Below, one piece after another: positions 8,101 through 14,129 of a DNA stretch of 14,129 bases. A program made the position numbers and the translations under genes. The notes below the pieces were generated by a model. It had not been told where the DNA came from, ran no database searches, and saw nothing but the letters and a program-made list of their open reading frames with translations. This DNA is from JASFRS01 sp050114795 (lineage in GTDB: Bacteria > Pseudomonadota > Alphaproteobacteria > Sphingomonadales > CAKZYD01). The stretch spans positions 1-14,129 of the forward strand of contig JASFRS010000056.1 in NCBI GenBank assembly GCA_050114795.1, written 5' to 3'. Within the stretch, counting starts at the first letter, position 1; the number at the start of each line of letters is the position of its first letter.

Positions 8101-9416
8101 ATCACATCCTTTTCCCAGAAGATCGGAACATGAAAGCCGAAGTCGCTTGGCAAGGGGATATTTCGCCGGTCTGGCCAATTTTGGGCCTTATCAATCATGA
8201 TCTCAGTGGAAATTTAGATACAGATCTTACAATCAAGGGAACATATAGCGACCCCGATATTGACGGTAAAATACGAATGACCGAGGGCCGGTATGAGAAT
8301 TTGCAGGTCGGTTTTGTTGCAACGAATATTGATTTAGCCGCAACCATCAAGGACCGCCGTTTAACCGTTGATCAATTGACTGCAAGAGACGGTGCTAATG
8401 GAGAAATTGCTGCAACAGCAAACGCCGAACTTCATCCTGACCTCAGCTTCGATGCGCGCGCAGATCTCGACCTTTCCAGCACGCACATCATTCGAAAACC
8501 ACGGCTTGATGTTACAGCGTCATCAAAACTTAGTTTTCAGAAAAATGCGGAAGGGACCAACTTAGTTGGCGATATCACAGTTGAACAAGCACATGTCGGC
8601 GCGATCACGCAGGGCGCGCCGACTATTGTTGAGCTTGATGTTCGGGAGATCAATTTAGAAGGCGAAGAAATATCGCCGCCTGAAGCCAAGGGCAAACATA
8701 TCGGACCCGTAGTCCTTGATCTAAATTTTACAGCACCTGGAAGGCTATTTATTCAAAGCTATGGACTGGATTCAGAATGGGACGCCGATTTAATGATATC
8801 GGGCACATCGGATGAACCAATTGTTAGCGGCACAGCTTCCCTTATCCGAGGATTTTTTGAGTTTTCCGGCAAACAGTTTCAACTATCATCTGGAACATTA
8901 ACTTTCCCTGGGGATCGCAGTAATGACCCCCTCATTGACATTACTGCCGAATATCAATTGATCGACTTGACGGCAATATTGCGCATCTCAGGCCGAGCTT
9001 CCCGGCCTGTTCTAGAAGTCAACTCCAGCCCAAGTCTGCCTCAGGACGAAGTTTTGTCACGTATTCTCTTTGGTACATCCGTAGCAGAGTTATCTGCGAT
9101 TGAAGCCGTACAGCTCGCCACAGCCATACACTCTCTCACAAATGGAGGTGGGCCAGGGTTAGTTGGGGGTGTGCGTCGTGCGCTTGGCTTGGATCGCTTC
9201 TCTGTCGATAGTGCAAATGGCCGCGAATACGGAACGACCATCACTGGCGGCAAATATCTAAGCGATAATGTTTACATTGAAGTGACAACAGCCCCAACCA
9301 CTGGGGAATCTGCAACTTCTATCGAGGTTAGCCTGACCCCCAACCTTTCTCTTGTTACCCGGCGGACACTTGATCAAGATAACAATCTCTCTATCCGGTG
9401 GTCTTGGGATTATTGA
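5184..9416 (+). CDS. tamB: TamB, AsmA-like envelope protein with C-terminal TamB (DUF490) domain
   Basis: The inner-membrane partner of TamA. It spans the periplasm as a long beta-rich groove and is implicated in outer-membrane protein assembly and phospholipid transport. The 1410 residues match alphaproteobacterial TamB lengths. A single signal-anchor helix is at about residues 16-38, followed by an AsmA-like N-terminal region (GIKIGPIEGSVFSEF, near 60-75). A very long repetitive beta-rich middle follows, with many short 'L.G.I.G....P' type repeats. The C-terminal TamB domain (about 1060-1410) contains LFGTSVAELS near 1296-1305 and the glycine-rich GGGPGLVGG, and ends in WSWDY. The start codon overlaps the tamA stop as TAATG, implying translational coupling. 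No frameshift or truncation is seen over 4.2 kb. Confidence 0.95.
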   Translation: MATFSDKIRFIRWRRLVGILGGIVAVIIILVSMVALYLNTDTGQKQLVRWINNELAEADGGIKIGPIEGSVFSEFTLSTFVITDQDGDWLEIENAQINWSPLKLLSRRISISNLNVDNIIFHRLPHRSSQGQLEDANSFVLPTLPIDIEISSLNVAKLTTKETILGAPKTFQSTGTIRLTRSDGILIDTKLANSNKGNENISLRLVYPADGHDLKVDIQALSPEGGTLATLFALKDVGAISARLQGAGPIDNWSGTLLAQVGAAEIINATLQRRNSTIAVRAQLNAGELVSDTATSLFGRTASLAIDLNPGDEDQQHLSVDLIAETLRLNAEGTLASNDPMASDSIDFSIKVIEASPFNRMITPAYFEPFLLTGTIQSPLDNPSLEAAFQGLRTGFNASIGSRVDGRIQAIMRGSSINFNAKGRADDIQGDAVTDILPLVEPGFDWSIEGSFNSDKAEMALRNLSLTNALIMLEANVDLSTETGALTSEIALATEKFEINNKLATELIGDTPRLNTSIVRKTNGTLVVSDMVLEARHFTLESNAEITPEQRIDDGRYKLVLSDLKKVEGLGHLQLDGTISALGTISGDLASPSLTLETRLNELDIQNFKFRNFAVQINAGNIATSPSGAIKINAETNMGALKLAANISKTQATAYSIPNLELALGAYHADGTLSIKENGLATGSISIANKDNSQSETVEANIQLTADDGKQHIYAESKLADLSFPFGDNEIITIGSGALSSTILLDEQYPKIALKAVLSDVTHPRLQADQIDLDLNQEHGRIDYTAHLRGRDLMAYTLTLNGHSEALEKNLRKVILSIEGVIDEAPIHTVAPIEALIDGRDFTLRPFQLEYGDGMFGASMSSNKNHLIAALDVKNIDIKPITTFVPELPITGRLSGQFKLKATPDLVDGAFGFTLSNIEHGFQTIELDQALEISVKGQVNETNVSLSGRAQLGDLPNGRFFADLPVSFDFASNHILFPEDRNMKAEVAWQGDISPVWPILGLINHDLSGNLDTDLTIKGTYSDPDIDGKIRMTEGRYENLQVGFVATNIDLAATIKDRRLTVDQLTARDGANGEIAATANAELHPDLSFDARADLDLSSTHIIRKPRLDVTASSKLSFQKNAEGTNLVGDITVEQAHVGAITQGAPTIVELDVREINLEGEEISPPEAKGKHIGPVVLDLNFTAPGRLFIQSYGLDSEWDADLMISGTSDEPIVSGTASLIRGFFEFSGKQFQLSSGTLTFPGDRSNDPLIDITAEYQLIDLTAILRISGRASRPVLEVNSSPSLPQDEVLSRILFGTSVAELSAIEAVQLATAIHSLTNGGGPGLVGGVRRALGLDRFSVDSANGREYGTTITGGKYLSDNVYIEVTTAPTTGESATSIEVSLTPNLSLVTRRTLDQDNNLSIRWSWDY

Positions 9417-9434
9417 TTCTAGGGGGATCAAAAG

Positions 9435-9683
9435 ATGACAGAACCAAATAACGAACATCATATAGATGAGAAAAAATCTATCTGGACGCCAAGGAAGATT
9501 TTTTCTCTTTTGCTTGCCGCGATCGTTTTTATTTTTCTAATGCAGAATTTAGCGATCGTTGAAGTGAATTTTTTGGCCTGGAGCATCAGAGTGCCAAGGG
9601 CCGTTTTAGTTATTATCGTCCTCCTTATCGGCATAGCCCTGGGATTACTTTTGAACAAAGCGCCCCGGCACAAGGATCAATAA
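9435..9683 (+). CDS. Small LapA-domain (DUF1049) inner-membrane protein
   Basis: An 82-residue protein with two predicted membrane helices (about 21-37 and 54-74). The linker contains the family motif MQNLAIVEVNFLAWSIRVPRA (36-56), characteristic of the LapA/YciS domain. In E. coli, LapA (YciS) works with LapB in regulating lipopolysaccharide synthesis; alphaproteobacterial short homologues are mostly uncharacterised, so that role is only suggestive here. The start has an AGGGGG ribosome site 8 nt upstream, and the gene begins 18 nt after the tamB stop, with no terminator between, so it is probably the third gene of the tam operon. The charged N-terminus (MTEPNNEHHIDEKK) and short basic tail would both be cytoplasmic in a two-helix hairpin. 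Confidence 0.85.
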   Translation: MTEPNNEHHIDEKKSIWTPRKIFSLLLAAIVFIFLMQNLAIVEVNFLAWSIRVPRAVLVIIVLLIGIALGLLLNKAPRHKDQ

Positions 9684-9774
9684 ATATCGACTAGGGGTAA
9701 GCTTGTCTGTTGCATCTGGAGTTTGAAAAACATTAAAACATGTGAGTAAAAGAGGCTAAAATAGAGGACACATA

Positions 9775-10407
9775 GTGCCAGCCACATTATATCACGCCCC
9801 CCTTGCCTGCTCTCTTGCCGCCCGGATTGCAGCCGCTGAAGCGGGTGTCCCCCTTCATTTGGAATATCTCAATTTACGTACGAAAGAACTCTTATCTGGA
9901 GGCTCACTCTATGACGTCAATCCTCTAGGTCAGGTTTCTGTGTTGAGACTTGAAAATGGAGAGTTACTCACCGAAACTGCCACGACTATATTATGGATCC
10001 AATCGCAATCTAAAAATATTGACTTTAAAATTGAAGCCGATGATCCAAGATATTTTCAAATGATCCGTTGGCTTGGCTTTTGCGCAACTGAGCTTCATAA
10101 ACAGATTTTTCGGATTGTCTTTTATGATGAGGCGACAGAGGCAGTTAAAGACCGTATCAGAGAGCTTGCTCCACAACGGTTTGCCCTCCTAGACCATCAT
10201 CTTGCGGATAAGCATTATCTTCTTGGCGAAAGTTTTACCGCAGCAGACGCTTATCTAAGTTGGTTCTTTGTGTTGTCTGATAATGCACGTCTGGATGCAT
10301 CGGCCTACCCCAATCTTCAAGCTTATCAGGAACGCGTTTTGAACCGACCTCTTATCAAAACGTTGATTGAAAGTGACAGCATTAAGCGCAAAGAAATTCA
10401 TCAGTAG
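9775..10407 (+). CDS. Beta-class glutathione S-transferase family protein
   Basis: A 210-residue cytosolic protein with the two-domain GST fold: a thioredoxin-like N-terminal domain (about 1-80) and an all-helical C-terminal domain (about 88-200). The N-terminus LYHAPLACSLAARIA has C12 at the position of the beta-class catalytic cysteine. NPLGQVSVL (49-57) carries the region preceding the cis-proline loop, with serine where proline is usual in QVP, and ETATTI (67-72) replaces the usual glutathione-binding E-[SG]-x-x-I. GESFTAADAYLSW (about 151-163) is the N-capping box of the C-domain. Translation appears to start at GTG 9775, with a GAGG ribosome site about 7 nt upstream; no in-frame ATG offers a better start. 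A 91-bp gap separates it from the LapA-domain gene. The substrate cannot be told from the sequence; glutathione conjugation, peroxide reduction or a non-enzymatic role are all possible. Confidence 0.88.
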   Translation: MPATLYHAPLACSLAARIAAAEAGVPLHLEYLNLRTKELLSGGSLYDVNPLGQVSVLRLENGELLTETATTILWIQSQSKNIDFKIEADDPRYFQMIRWLGFCATELHKQIFRIVFYDEATEAVKDRIRELAPQRFALLDHHLADKHYLLGESFTAADAYLSWFFVLSDNARLDASAYPNLQAYQERVLNRPLIKTLIESDSIKRKEIHQ

Positions 10408-10695
10408 ATCAGTCCTGATTAAACGCGAAAACGCCTAGGCCGCATATGTTACAACTGCGTGCTGTCATGTATAAGGCCCTGGAGATAAAACACATTTTAT
10501 GATCTTCAGCCGGGCAAGTGATATAATCGCTTTACGCCCACACAATAGGCCCGCGTGTTTTCCGCCGAAGACACAATACATCATTTCCTGTTATGATAGG
10601 CACTTTCCAGGCTTATGAATTTATTTCGTTTTTCTGTTGAGGAAAAAGGGTAACAATATTCTGAGATCACCTGCACTTATTTAGCGGGAGGAGAC
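10408..10695 (+). other. Intergenic leader before the ribonuclease-phosphorylase operon
   Basis: 288 bp without a convincing gene. It holds the promoter listed separately and a leader of about 160 nt. Two tiny ORFs lie in the leader (10593-10640, 15 codons; 10615-10653, 12 codons) and neither has a good ribosome site. I see no clear rho-independent terminator for the upstream GST gene. No FNR-type TTGAT-N4-ATCAA site was found by eye. Confidence 0.5.
10519..10527 (+). promoter_or_regulatory. Extended -10 promoter for the ribonuclease-phosphorylase-PRPP operon
   Basis: TGATATAAT is an exact extended -10 element (TG-N-TATAAT). The -35 side is weak (TTATGA at 10497-10502, 19-nt spacer), as is common for extended -10 promoters. 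The predicted start is near 10534, leaving about 160 nt of untranslated leader before ATG 10696. It is the best promoter match in the window, judged by eye. Confidence 0.45.
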
Positions 10696-12060
10696 ATGAA
10701 ACTTACATTTTTGGGTGCGACAGGCACGGTTACGGGATCTAAATATCTTCTTGAGGATAACGGAAAGAAGGTCATGATCGACTGTGGTCTGTTTCAGGGC
10801 TTGAAAGAATTGCGTCTGCGCAACTGGAAGGGGCTACCAGTAAACCCGGCTGGCATAGGTGCGATACTTCTAACCCACGCTCATTTAGATCATAGCGGTT
10901 ATATACCCAGACTTGTTAAGGCTGGGTTTGAAGGGCCGATCTATTGCTCTGAAGCCACTTTTGATTTGTGCAAGATTCTGCTCCCCGATAGTGGCCATAT
11001 CCAGGAAGAAGATGCGGCACGCGCTAACCGTTACGGCTACACGAAACACAAACCGGCCCTACCACTTTACACGGAAGAGGAAGCCCGTGATGCGCTCGAC
11101 TATTTCAAACCAGTCGAATTCGGCCAGCCATACAGGTTAACGGACGATCTTGAATTTACCCTGCACCGCGCTGGGCATATTCTTGGCGCATCTTTCGTCC
11201 GCATCAATCACAGTGATGGGACTTCCATCCTGTTTTCCGGTGATATTGGCCGGATGAATGACCCCGTCATGAAAGATCCGGCAAAAATACAGGATGCTGA
11301 TTATCTCGTCGTAGAATCCACCTATGGCGACCGCTTGCACGATAAAAACGACCCAACGGATGATATAGAGCGCATCGTGCAGGAAACGATAACGCGCGGC
11401 GGCACGCTGGTCATTCCATCCTTTGCCGTCGGGCGGGCGCAAGCCATCATGTATTATCTTTACAAATTGAAGAATGAAGGACGCATTCCAGGTAATCTTC
11501 CTATTTTTCTTGATAGCCCAATGGCGATTAACGCCTCGGAATTGCTGTGCAAACACATGAATGACCATCGCATGCCGCAAGACCTATGTATGAATGTCTG
11601 TAATGTGGCGGAATATACCCGGACCGTCGATCAATCCAAGGCTATTTACACGAATAACAACATGCCGAAAATCATCATCTCCGCCAGCGGCATGGCAACG
11701 GGCGGGCGGGTTCTCCATCACCTGAAGCATTATCTTGGCGATCCACGAAACACGATTTTGTTGGTGGGTTTTCAAGCTGCAGGAACACGCGGGGATCGTC
11801 TAGCACACGGGGAAAGCGAAGTAAAAATTCACGGCCAAAAGTGGCCGGTTCGAGCGCAGCTTGAAAAACTGGATAATTTATCGGCCCATGCGGATTATCA
11901 GGAAATTCTGAGCTGGATGGAAAATTTCAATAGTCCACCACGCAAGGTTTTTGTCACCCATGGCGAGCCAACAGCCGCACAGAGCATGCGACATAAAATA
12001 GAGGAAAGATTTGGCTGGAACGCCATCGTGCCGGAATATCTGCATGAGGAAGAGCTATGA
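10696..12060 (+). CDS. Beta-CASP metallo-beta-lactamase-fold ribonuclease (CPSF73/TTHA0252-like)
   Basis: A 454-residue cytosolic zinc-dependent RNA-processing nuclease of the family containing eukaryotic CPSF73/Ysh1 and Thermus TTHA0252. All metal-binding motifs are visible: HAHLDH (61-66), H161, D183 in SGDIG, and the beta-CASP histidines H398 (SAHAD) and H422 (THGE). The inserted beta-CASP cap (about 205-345) contains ESTYGDR, PSFAVGRAQ and DSPMA, and SASGMATGGRVLHHL (329-343) is a hallmark of this family. The C-terminal part is the RNA-specificity region. ATG 10696 follows a strong GGGAGGAGA ribosome site. Its stop overlaps the next start (ATGA), so it is coupled to the phosphorylase. Family precedent indicates RNA cleavage, endo- or 5'-3' exonucleolytic; the cellular RNA substrate is unknown. 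Confidence 0.93.
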   Translation: MKLTFLGATGTVTGSKYLLEDNGKKVMIDCGLFQGLKELRLRNWKGLPVNPAGIGAILLTHAHLDHSGYIPRLVKAGFEGPIYCSEATFDLCKILLPDSGHIQEEDAARANRYGYTKHKPALPLYTEEEARDALDYFKPVEFGQPYRLTDDLEFTLHRAGHILGASFVRINHSDGTSILFSGDIGRMNDPVMKDPAKIQDADYLVVESTYGDRLHDKNDPTDDIERIVQETITRGGTLVIPSFAVGRAQAIMYYLYKLKNEGRIPGNLPIFLDSPMAINASELLCKHMNDHRMPQDLCMNVCNVAEYTRTVDQSKAIYTNNNMPKIIISASGMATGGRVLHHLKHYLGDPRNTILLVGFQAAGTRGDRLAHGESEVKIHGQKWPVRAQLEKLDNLSAHADYQEILSWMENFNSPPRKVFVTHGEPTAAQSMRHKIEERFGWNAIVPEYLHEEEL

Positions 12061-13568
12061 TCGACCGGCCCAAACCTATACTGAGATTGCGGCGCCTTGG
12101 CATTGATACATATAAAGAAGCTGTTCTTTATATGCGGCATGATTGTCATGTGTGTCGGGCTGAAGGCTTTGAAGTTCAAGCGCGCGTGCTAGTAACCTTG
12201 GGCGACAAATCTTTACCCACGACATTGAACATCATTCATAACGGCAGCCTGCAGGCCGGTGAAGCCTCTTTGTCCGAATATGCCTGGCATAAGCTGGGCG
12301 CAAAACAAGGCGACAAAATTCATGTCTCGCATGTGCCACTGATCCATTCTCTTAGTCATGTACGCTCTAAAGTTTACGGCAATGCTTTAGAAGCTGACCA
12401 ACTCAGCATGATCGTCAATGATATTGTCGCCGGACAATATTCGGATATTCAAATTTCGTCTTTTCTGACCGCCTGTGCGGGGGGGCGATTAAGCGAGAAG
12501 GAGATCGTTTTCCTAACCAGCGCCATGGTTGATAGCGGTGAAAGGCTCGATTGGGGTAAAGAACTGGTCGTGGACAAACATTGCGTCGGCGGCTTACCGG
12601 GAAACCGCACAACGCCGATTGTCGTGGCTATTGTGACGGCATTTGGCCTGACTATGCCAAAAACGTCATCTCGCGCCATTACCTCACCGGCAGGAACAGC
12701 CGACACGATGGAAGTGCTGGCGCCTGTTGATTTGGGTATAAAAGCCATGCGACGGGTGGTGGAGCAGGAAGGGGGCTGCGTCATTTGGGGCGGTGCAATA
12801 TCTTTAAGCCCCGCTGATGATCTGTTGATACGCGTTGAAAAGGCTCTTGATCTCGATACCGAAGGACAGCTTGTTGCCTCTGTCTTATCGAAGAAAATTG
12901 CGGCCGGGTCGTCGTATGTCCTGATTGATATGCCGGTTGGCCCTACGGCCAAAGTGCGCAGCATGGAAATGGCTGAAAGGCTGGAACGCTATTTAGAACA
13001 AACCGGTACAAGCCTGGGCATTGGCGTACGTGTTCAAACCAGCGATGGCACTCAGCCGGTTGGACGTGGCATCGGCCCAGCGCTGGAAGCGCGTGATATT
13101 GTCTCTGTTTTGCAAAATGATGAAGACGCACCACAAGACTTACGTGAGCGCTCTCTTGATCTGGCCGGGCATATTCTCGAATTTTCAAAAAAGGTCAAAA
13201 GCGGGCATGGGCGAGGATATGCCATGGAGCTCTTAAATAACGGCAAGGCCTGGGCAAAATTTCAAGCGATTTGCGAGGCACAAGGCGGAATGAGAGACAT
13301 TCCCACCGCCAAATACACCCATGTCATTGAAGCGTCAAAAGGCGGGCAAGTGGCAGCCATAGACAACCGTCGCATTGCCCGTGTTGCCAAACTTGCCGGT
13401 GCGCCCATGGATAAAGTGGCGGGTGTTGATCTCCATGCCCCTGTCGGTACAAAAATTGAAATAGGCCAAAGGCTTTTCACTGTTCATGCGGACTCGCCCG
13501 GTGAGCTTGATTATGCGTTGAATTACCTTGAAACGCAGGACGATATCATAGAAATCGCGGAGCTATGA
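12057..13568 (+). CDS. Archaeal-type NMP/AMP phosphorylase (type 2 'thymidine phosphorylase' family)
   Basis: A 503-residue member of the nucleoside phosphorylase II fold. Its length and motifs match archaeal AMP phosphorylase rather than the ~440-residue DeoA. An extra N-terminal beta domain occupies about residues 1-95. Then come the helical domain, the phosphate-binding KHCVGGLPGNRTT (174-186) and SSRAITSPAGTADTMEVL (204-221). Classical thymidine phosphorylase instead has the KHSxGGVGD type loop. The C-terminal PYNP-like domain contains AGVDLHAPVGTKI (455-467). The likely reaction is nucleoside 5'-monophosphate plus phosphate giving ribose 1,5-bisphosphate and free base; this is known for the archaeal enzymes and inferred here. 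The start overlaps the ribonuclease stop by 4 nt, and the PRPP synthetase begins 1 nt after its stop, implying tight co-translation. No rubisco or ribose-1,5-bisphosphate isomerase is visible, although the window ends soon after. Confidence 0.9.
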   Translation: MIDRPKPILRLRRLGIDTYKEAVLYMRHDCHVCRAEGFEVQARVLVTLGDKSLPTTLNIIHNGSLQAGEASLSEYAWHKLGAKQGDKIHVSHVPLIHSLSHVRSKVYGNALEADQLSMIVNDIVAGQYSDIQISSFLTACAGGRLSEKEIVFLTSAMVDSGERLDWGKELVVDKHCVGGLPGNRTTPIVVAIVTAFGLTMPKTSSRAITSPAGTADTMEVLAPVDLGIKAMRRVVEQEGGCVIWGGAISLSPADDLLIRVEKALDLDTEGQLVASVLSKKIAAGSSYVLIDMPVGPTAKVRSMEMAERLERYLEQTGTSLGIGVRVQTSDGTQPVGRGIGPALEARDIVSVLQNDEDAPQDLRERSLDLAGHILEFSKKVKSGHGRGYAMELLNNGKAWAKFQAICEAQGGMRDIPTAKYTHVIEASKGGQVAAIDNRRIARVAKLAGAPMDKVAGVDLHAPVGTKIEIGQRLFTVHADSPGELDYALNYLETQDDIIEIAEL

Positions 13569-13569
13569 G

Positions 13570-14129
13570 ATGGCGTTATTATTCGCCTATCCGGGCAATG
13601 AACAACTGGCTGAAACGCTGATAAGCAAGGCTGGTTACGAATTAGGGAAACTGGATATCCACCACTTCCCCGATGGTGAAAGCCTCGTTCGCCTGGAAAG
13701 TGACGTTAAAGGCCAGGATATTGTCCTTTTATGCTCCCTTGACCGCCCCGATGAAAAAGCCATGAGCCTCATGTTTTTTGCACGGACAGCGAAAGAACTT
13801 GGGGCAAAATCCGTGGGGTTGGTCGCGCCTTATCTCGGCTATATGCGCCAGGACAAACGCTTCCACGAAGGGGAAGCCATAACCTCCAATATCTTCGCCG
13901 CCTTCATATCAGAATATTTTGACAGCCTCATAACCGTCGACCCGCATCTGCACCGACACAAATCTCTAAGAGAAATTTACAGCATTCCAACAAAAGTTAT
14001 TCATGCCGCCGACGCTATCGCAGAGTGGATCAAGGACAATATTGAAAAGCCCGTTCTAATCGGCCCAGATGCCGAAAGCGATCAATGGGTTAGCGAAGTC
14101 GCGCAAAAAGCGGGCGCACCTTATATTGT
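13570..14129 (+). CDS. prs: Ribose-phosphate pyrophosphokinase (PRPP synthetase), 3' end cut by window edge
   Basis: An open frame of 186 codons that runs off the right edge; full-length enzymes have about 290-320 residues. It makes 5-phosphoribosyl 1-pyrophosphate from ribose 5-phosphate and ATP in the cytoplasm. Conserved elements seen are FPDGE (33-37), the ATP-binding PYLGYMRQDKRF segment (about 88-99) with GEAITS, and the metal-binding histidine in VDPHLHR (about 124-130). VDPHLHR differs from the VDLHA of housekeeping Prs, so this may be a divergent paralogue; the housekeeping gene is probably elsewhere. ATG 13570 has GGAG 7 nt upstream, lying inside the end of the phosphorylase gene. 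The PRPP-binding loop near the C-terminus is not in the window, so full activity cannot be judged. Confidence 0.9.
   Translation, partial: MALLFAYPGNEQLAETLISKAGYELGKLDIHHFPDGESLVRLESDVKGQDIVLLCSLDRPDEKAMSLMFFARTAKELGAKSVGLVAPYLGYMRQDKRFHEGEAITSNIFAAFISEYFDSLITVDPHLHRHKSLREIYSIPTKVIHAADAIAEWIKDNIEKPVLIGPDAESDQWVSEVAQKAGAPYI

Noticed and set aside
9757..9762. TAAAAT as a -10 for the GST gene
   Set aside because: Transcription would begin at or after the ribosome site, only a few bases before GTG 9775, and there is no -35 match 17 nt upstream.
10395..10435. Terminator after the GST gene (ATCAG/CTGAT and GCG-AAAA-CGC)
   Set aside because: The stems are only 3 to 5 bp with a very short loop, and no T-run follows.
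10593..10653. Two mini-ORFs (15 and 12 codons) as a leader peptide
   Set aside because: Neither has a convincing ribosome site or a codon run suggesting attenuation; they are kept only as a note on the leader.
10408..10695. FNR/FixK box controlling the right-hand operon
   Set aside because: No TTGAT-N4-ATCAA or close variant was found by eye in the leader.
12449..12964. 171-residue minus-strand open frame
   Set aside because: It is antisense to the most conserved part of the phosphorylase, with a serine/arginine-rich product typical of shadow frames.

Overview
The window looks like chromosomal, mid-GC DNA from a Gram-negative bacterium, most likely an alphaproteobacterium. That placement is an inference from a TamA/TamB pair, a short LapA-domain membrane protein, a beta-class GST and general codon style; no rRNA or other taxonomic marker is present. 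Coding density is high. I see no mobile elements, tRNAs, rRNAs or CRISPR arrays.

Layout. (1) 1-2128, minus strand: a beta-carbonic anhydrase followed 21 nt later by a SulP-family transporter resembling BicA, which runs off the left edge. (2) 2129-2306: a divergent control region with a LysR-type palindrome and an 11-bp direct repeat. (3) 2307-3248, plus strand: a LysR-family regulator with OxyR-like architecture but without OxyR's two redox cysteines. (4) 3334-9683, plus strand: tamA, tamB (1-nt overlap) and a small LapA-domain protein, an outer-membrane assembly operon with its own likely promoter. (5) 9775-10407, plus strand: a beta-class glutathione S-transferase with a GTG start. (6) 10408-10695: a non-coding leader with a strong extended -10 promoter. 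(7) 10696-14129, plus strand: a translationally coupled operon of a beta-CASP metallo-beta-lactamase-fold ribonuclease, an archaeal-type NMP/AMP phosphorylase (the family often labelled thymidine phosphorylase) and a PRPP synthetase cut by the right edge.

How the genes may work together. The left cluster reads as an inorganic-carbon module: the transporter moves bicarbonate, the carbonic anhydrase interconverts it with CO2, and the divergent regulator probably controls the pair. The middle operon is the TAM envelope system. The right operon pairs an RNA-cleaving enzyme with a nucleoside-monophosphate phosphorylase and a PRPP-making enzyme. This suggests, as inference only, a nucleotide-recycling pathway from RNA or NMPs towards phosphoribosyl metabolites. 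The right operon and the carbon module with its cysteine-less OxyR-like regulator are the parts most worth follow-up.
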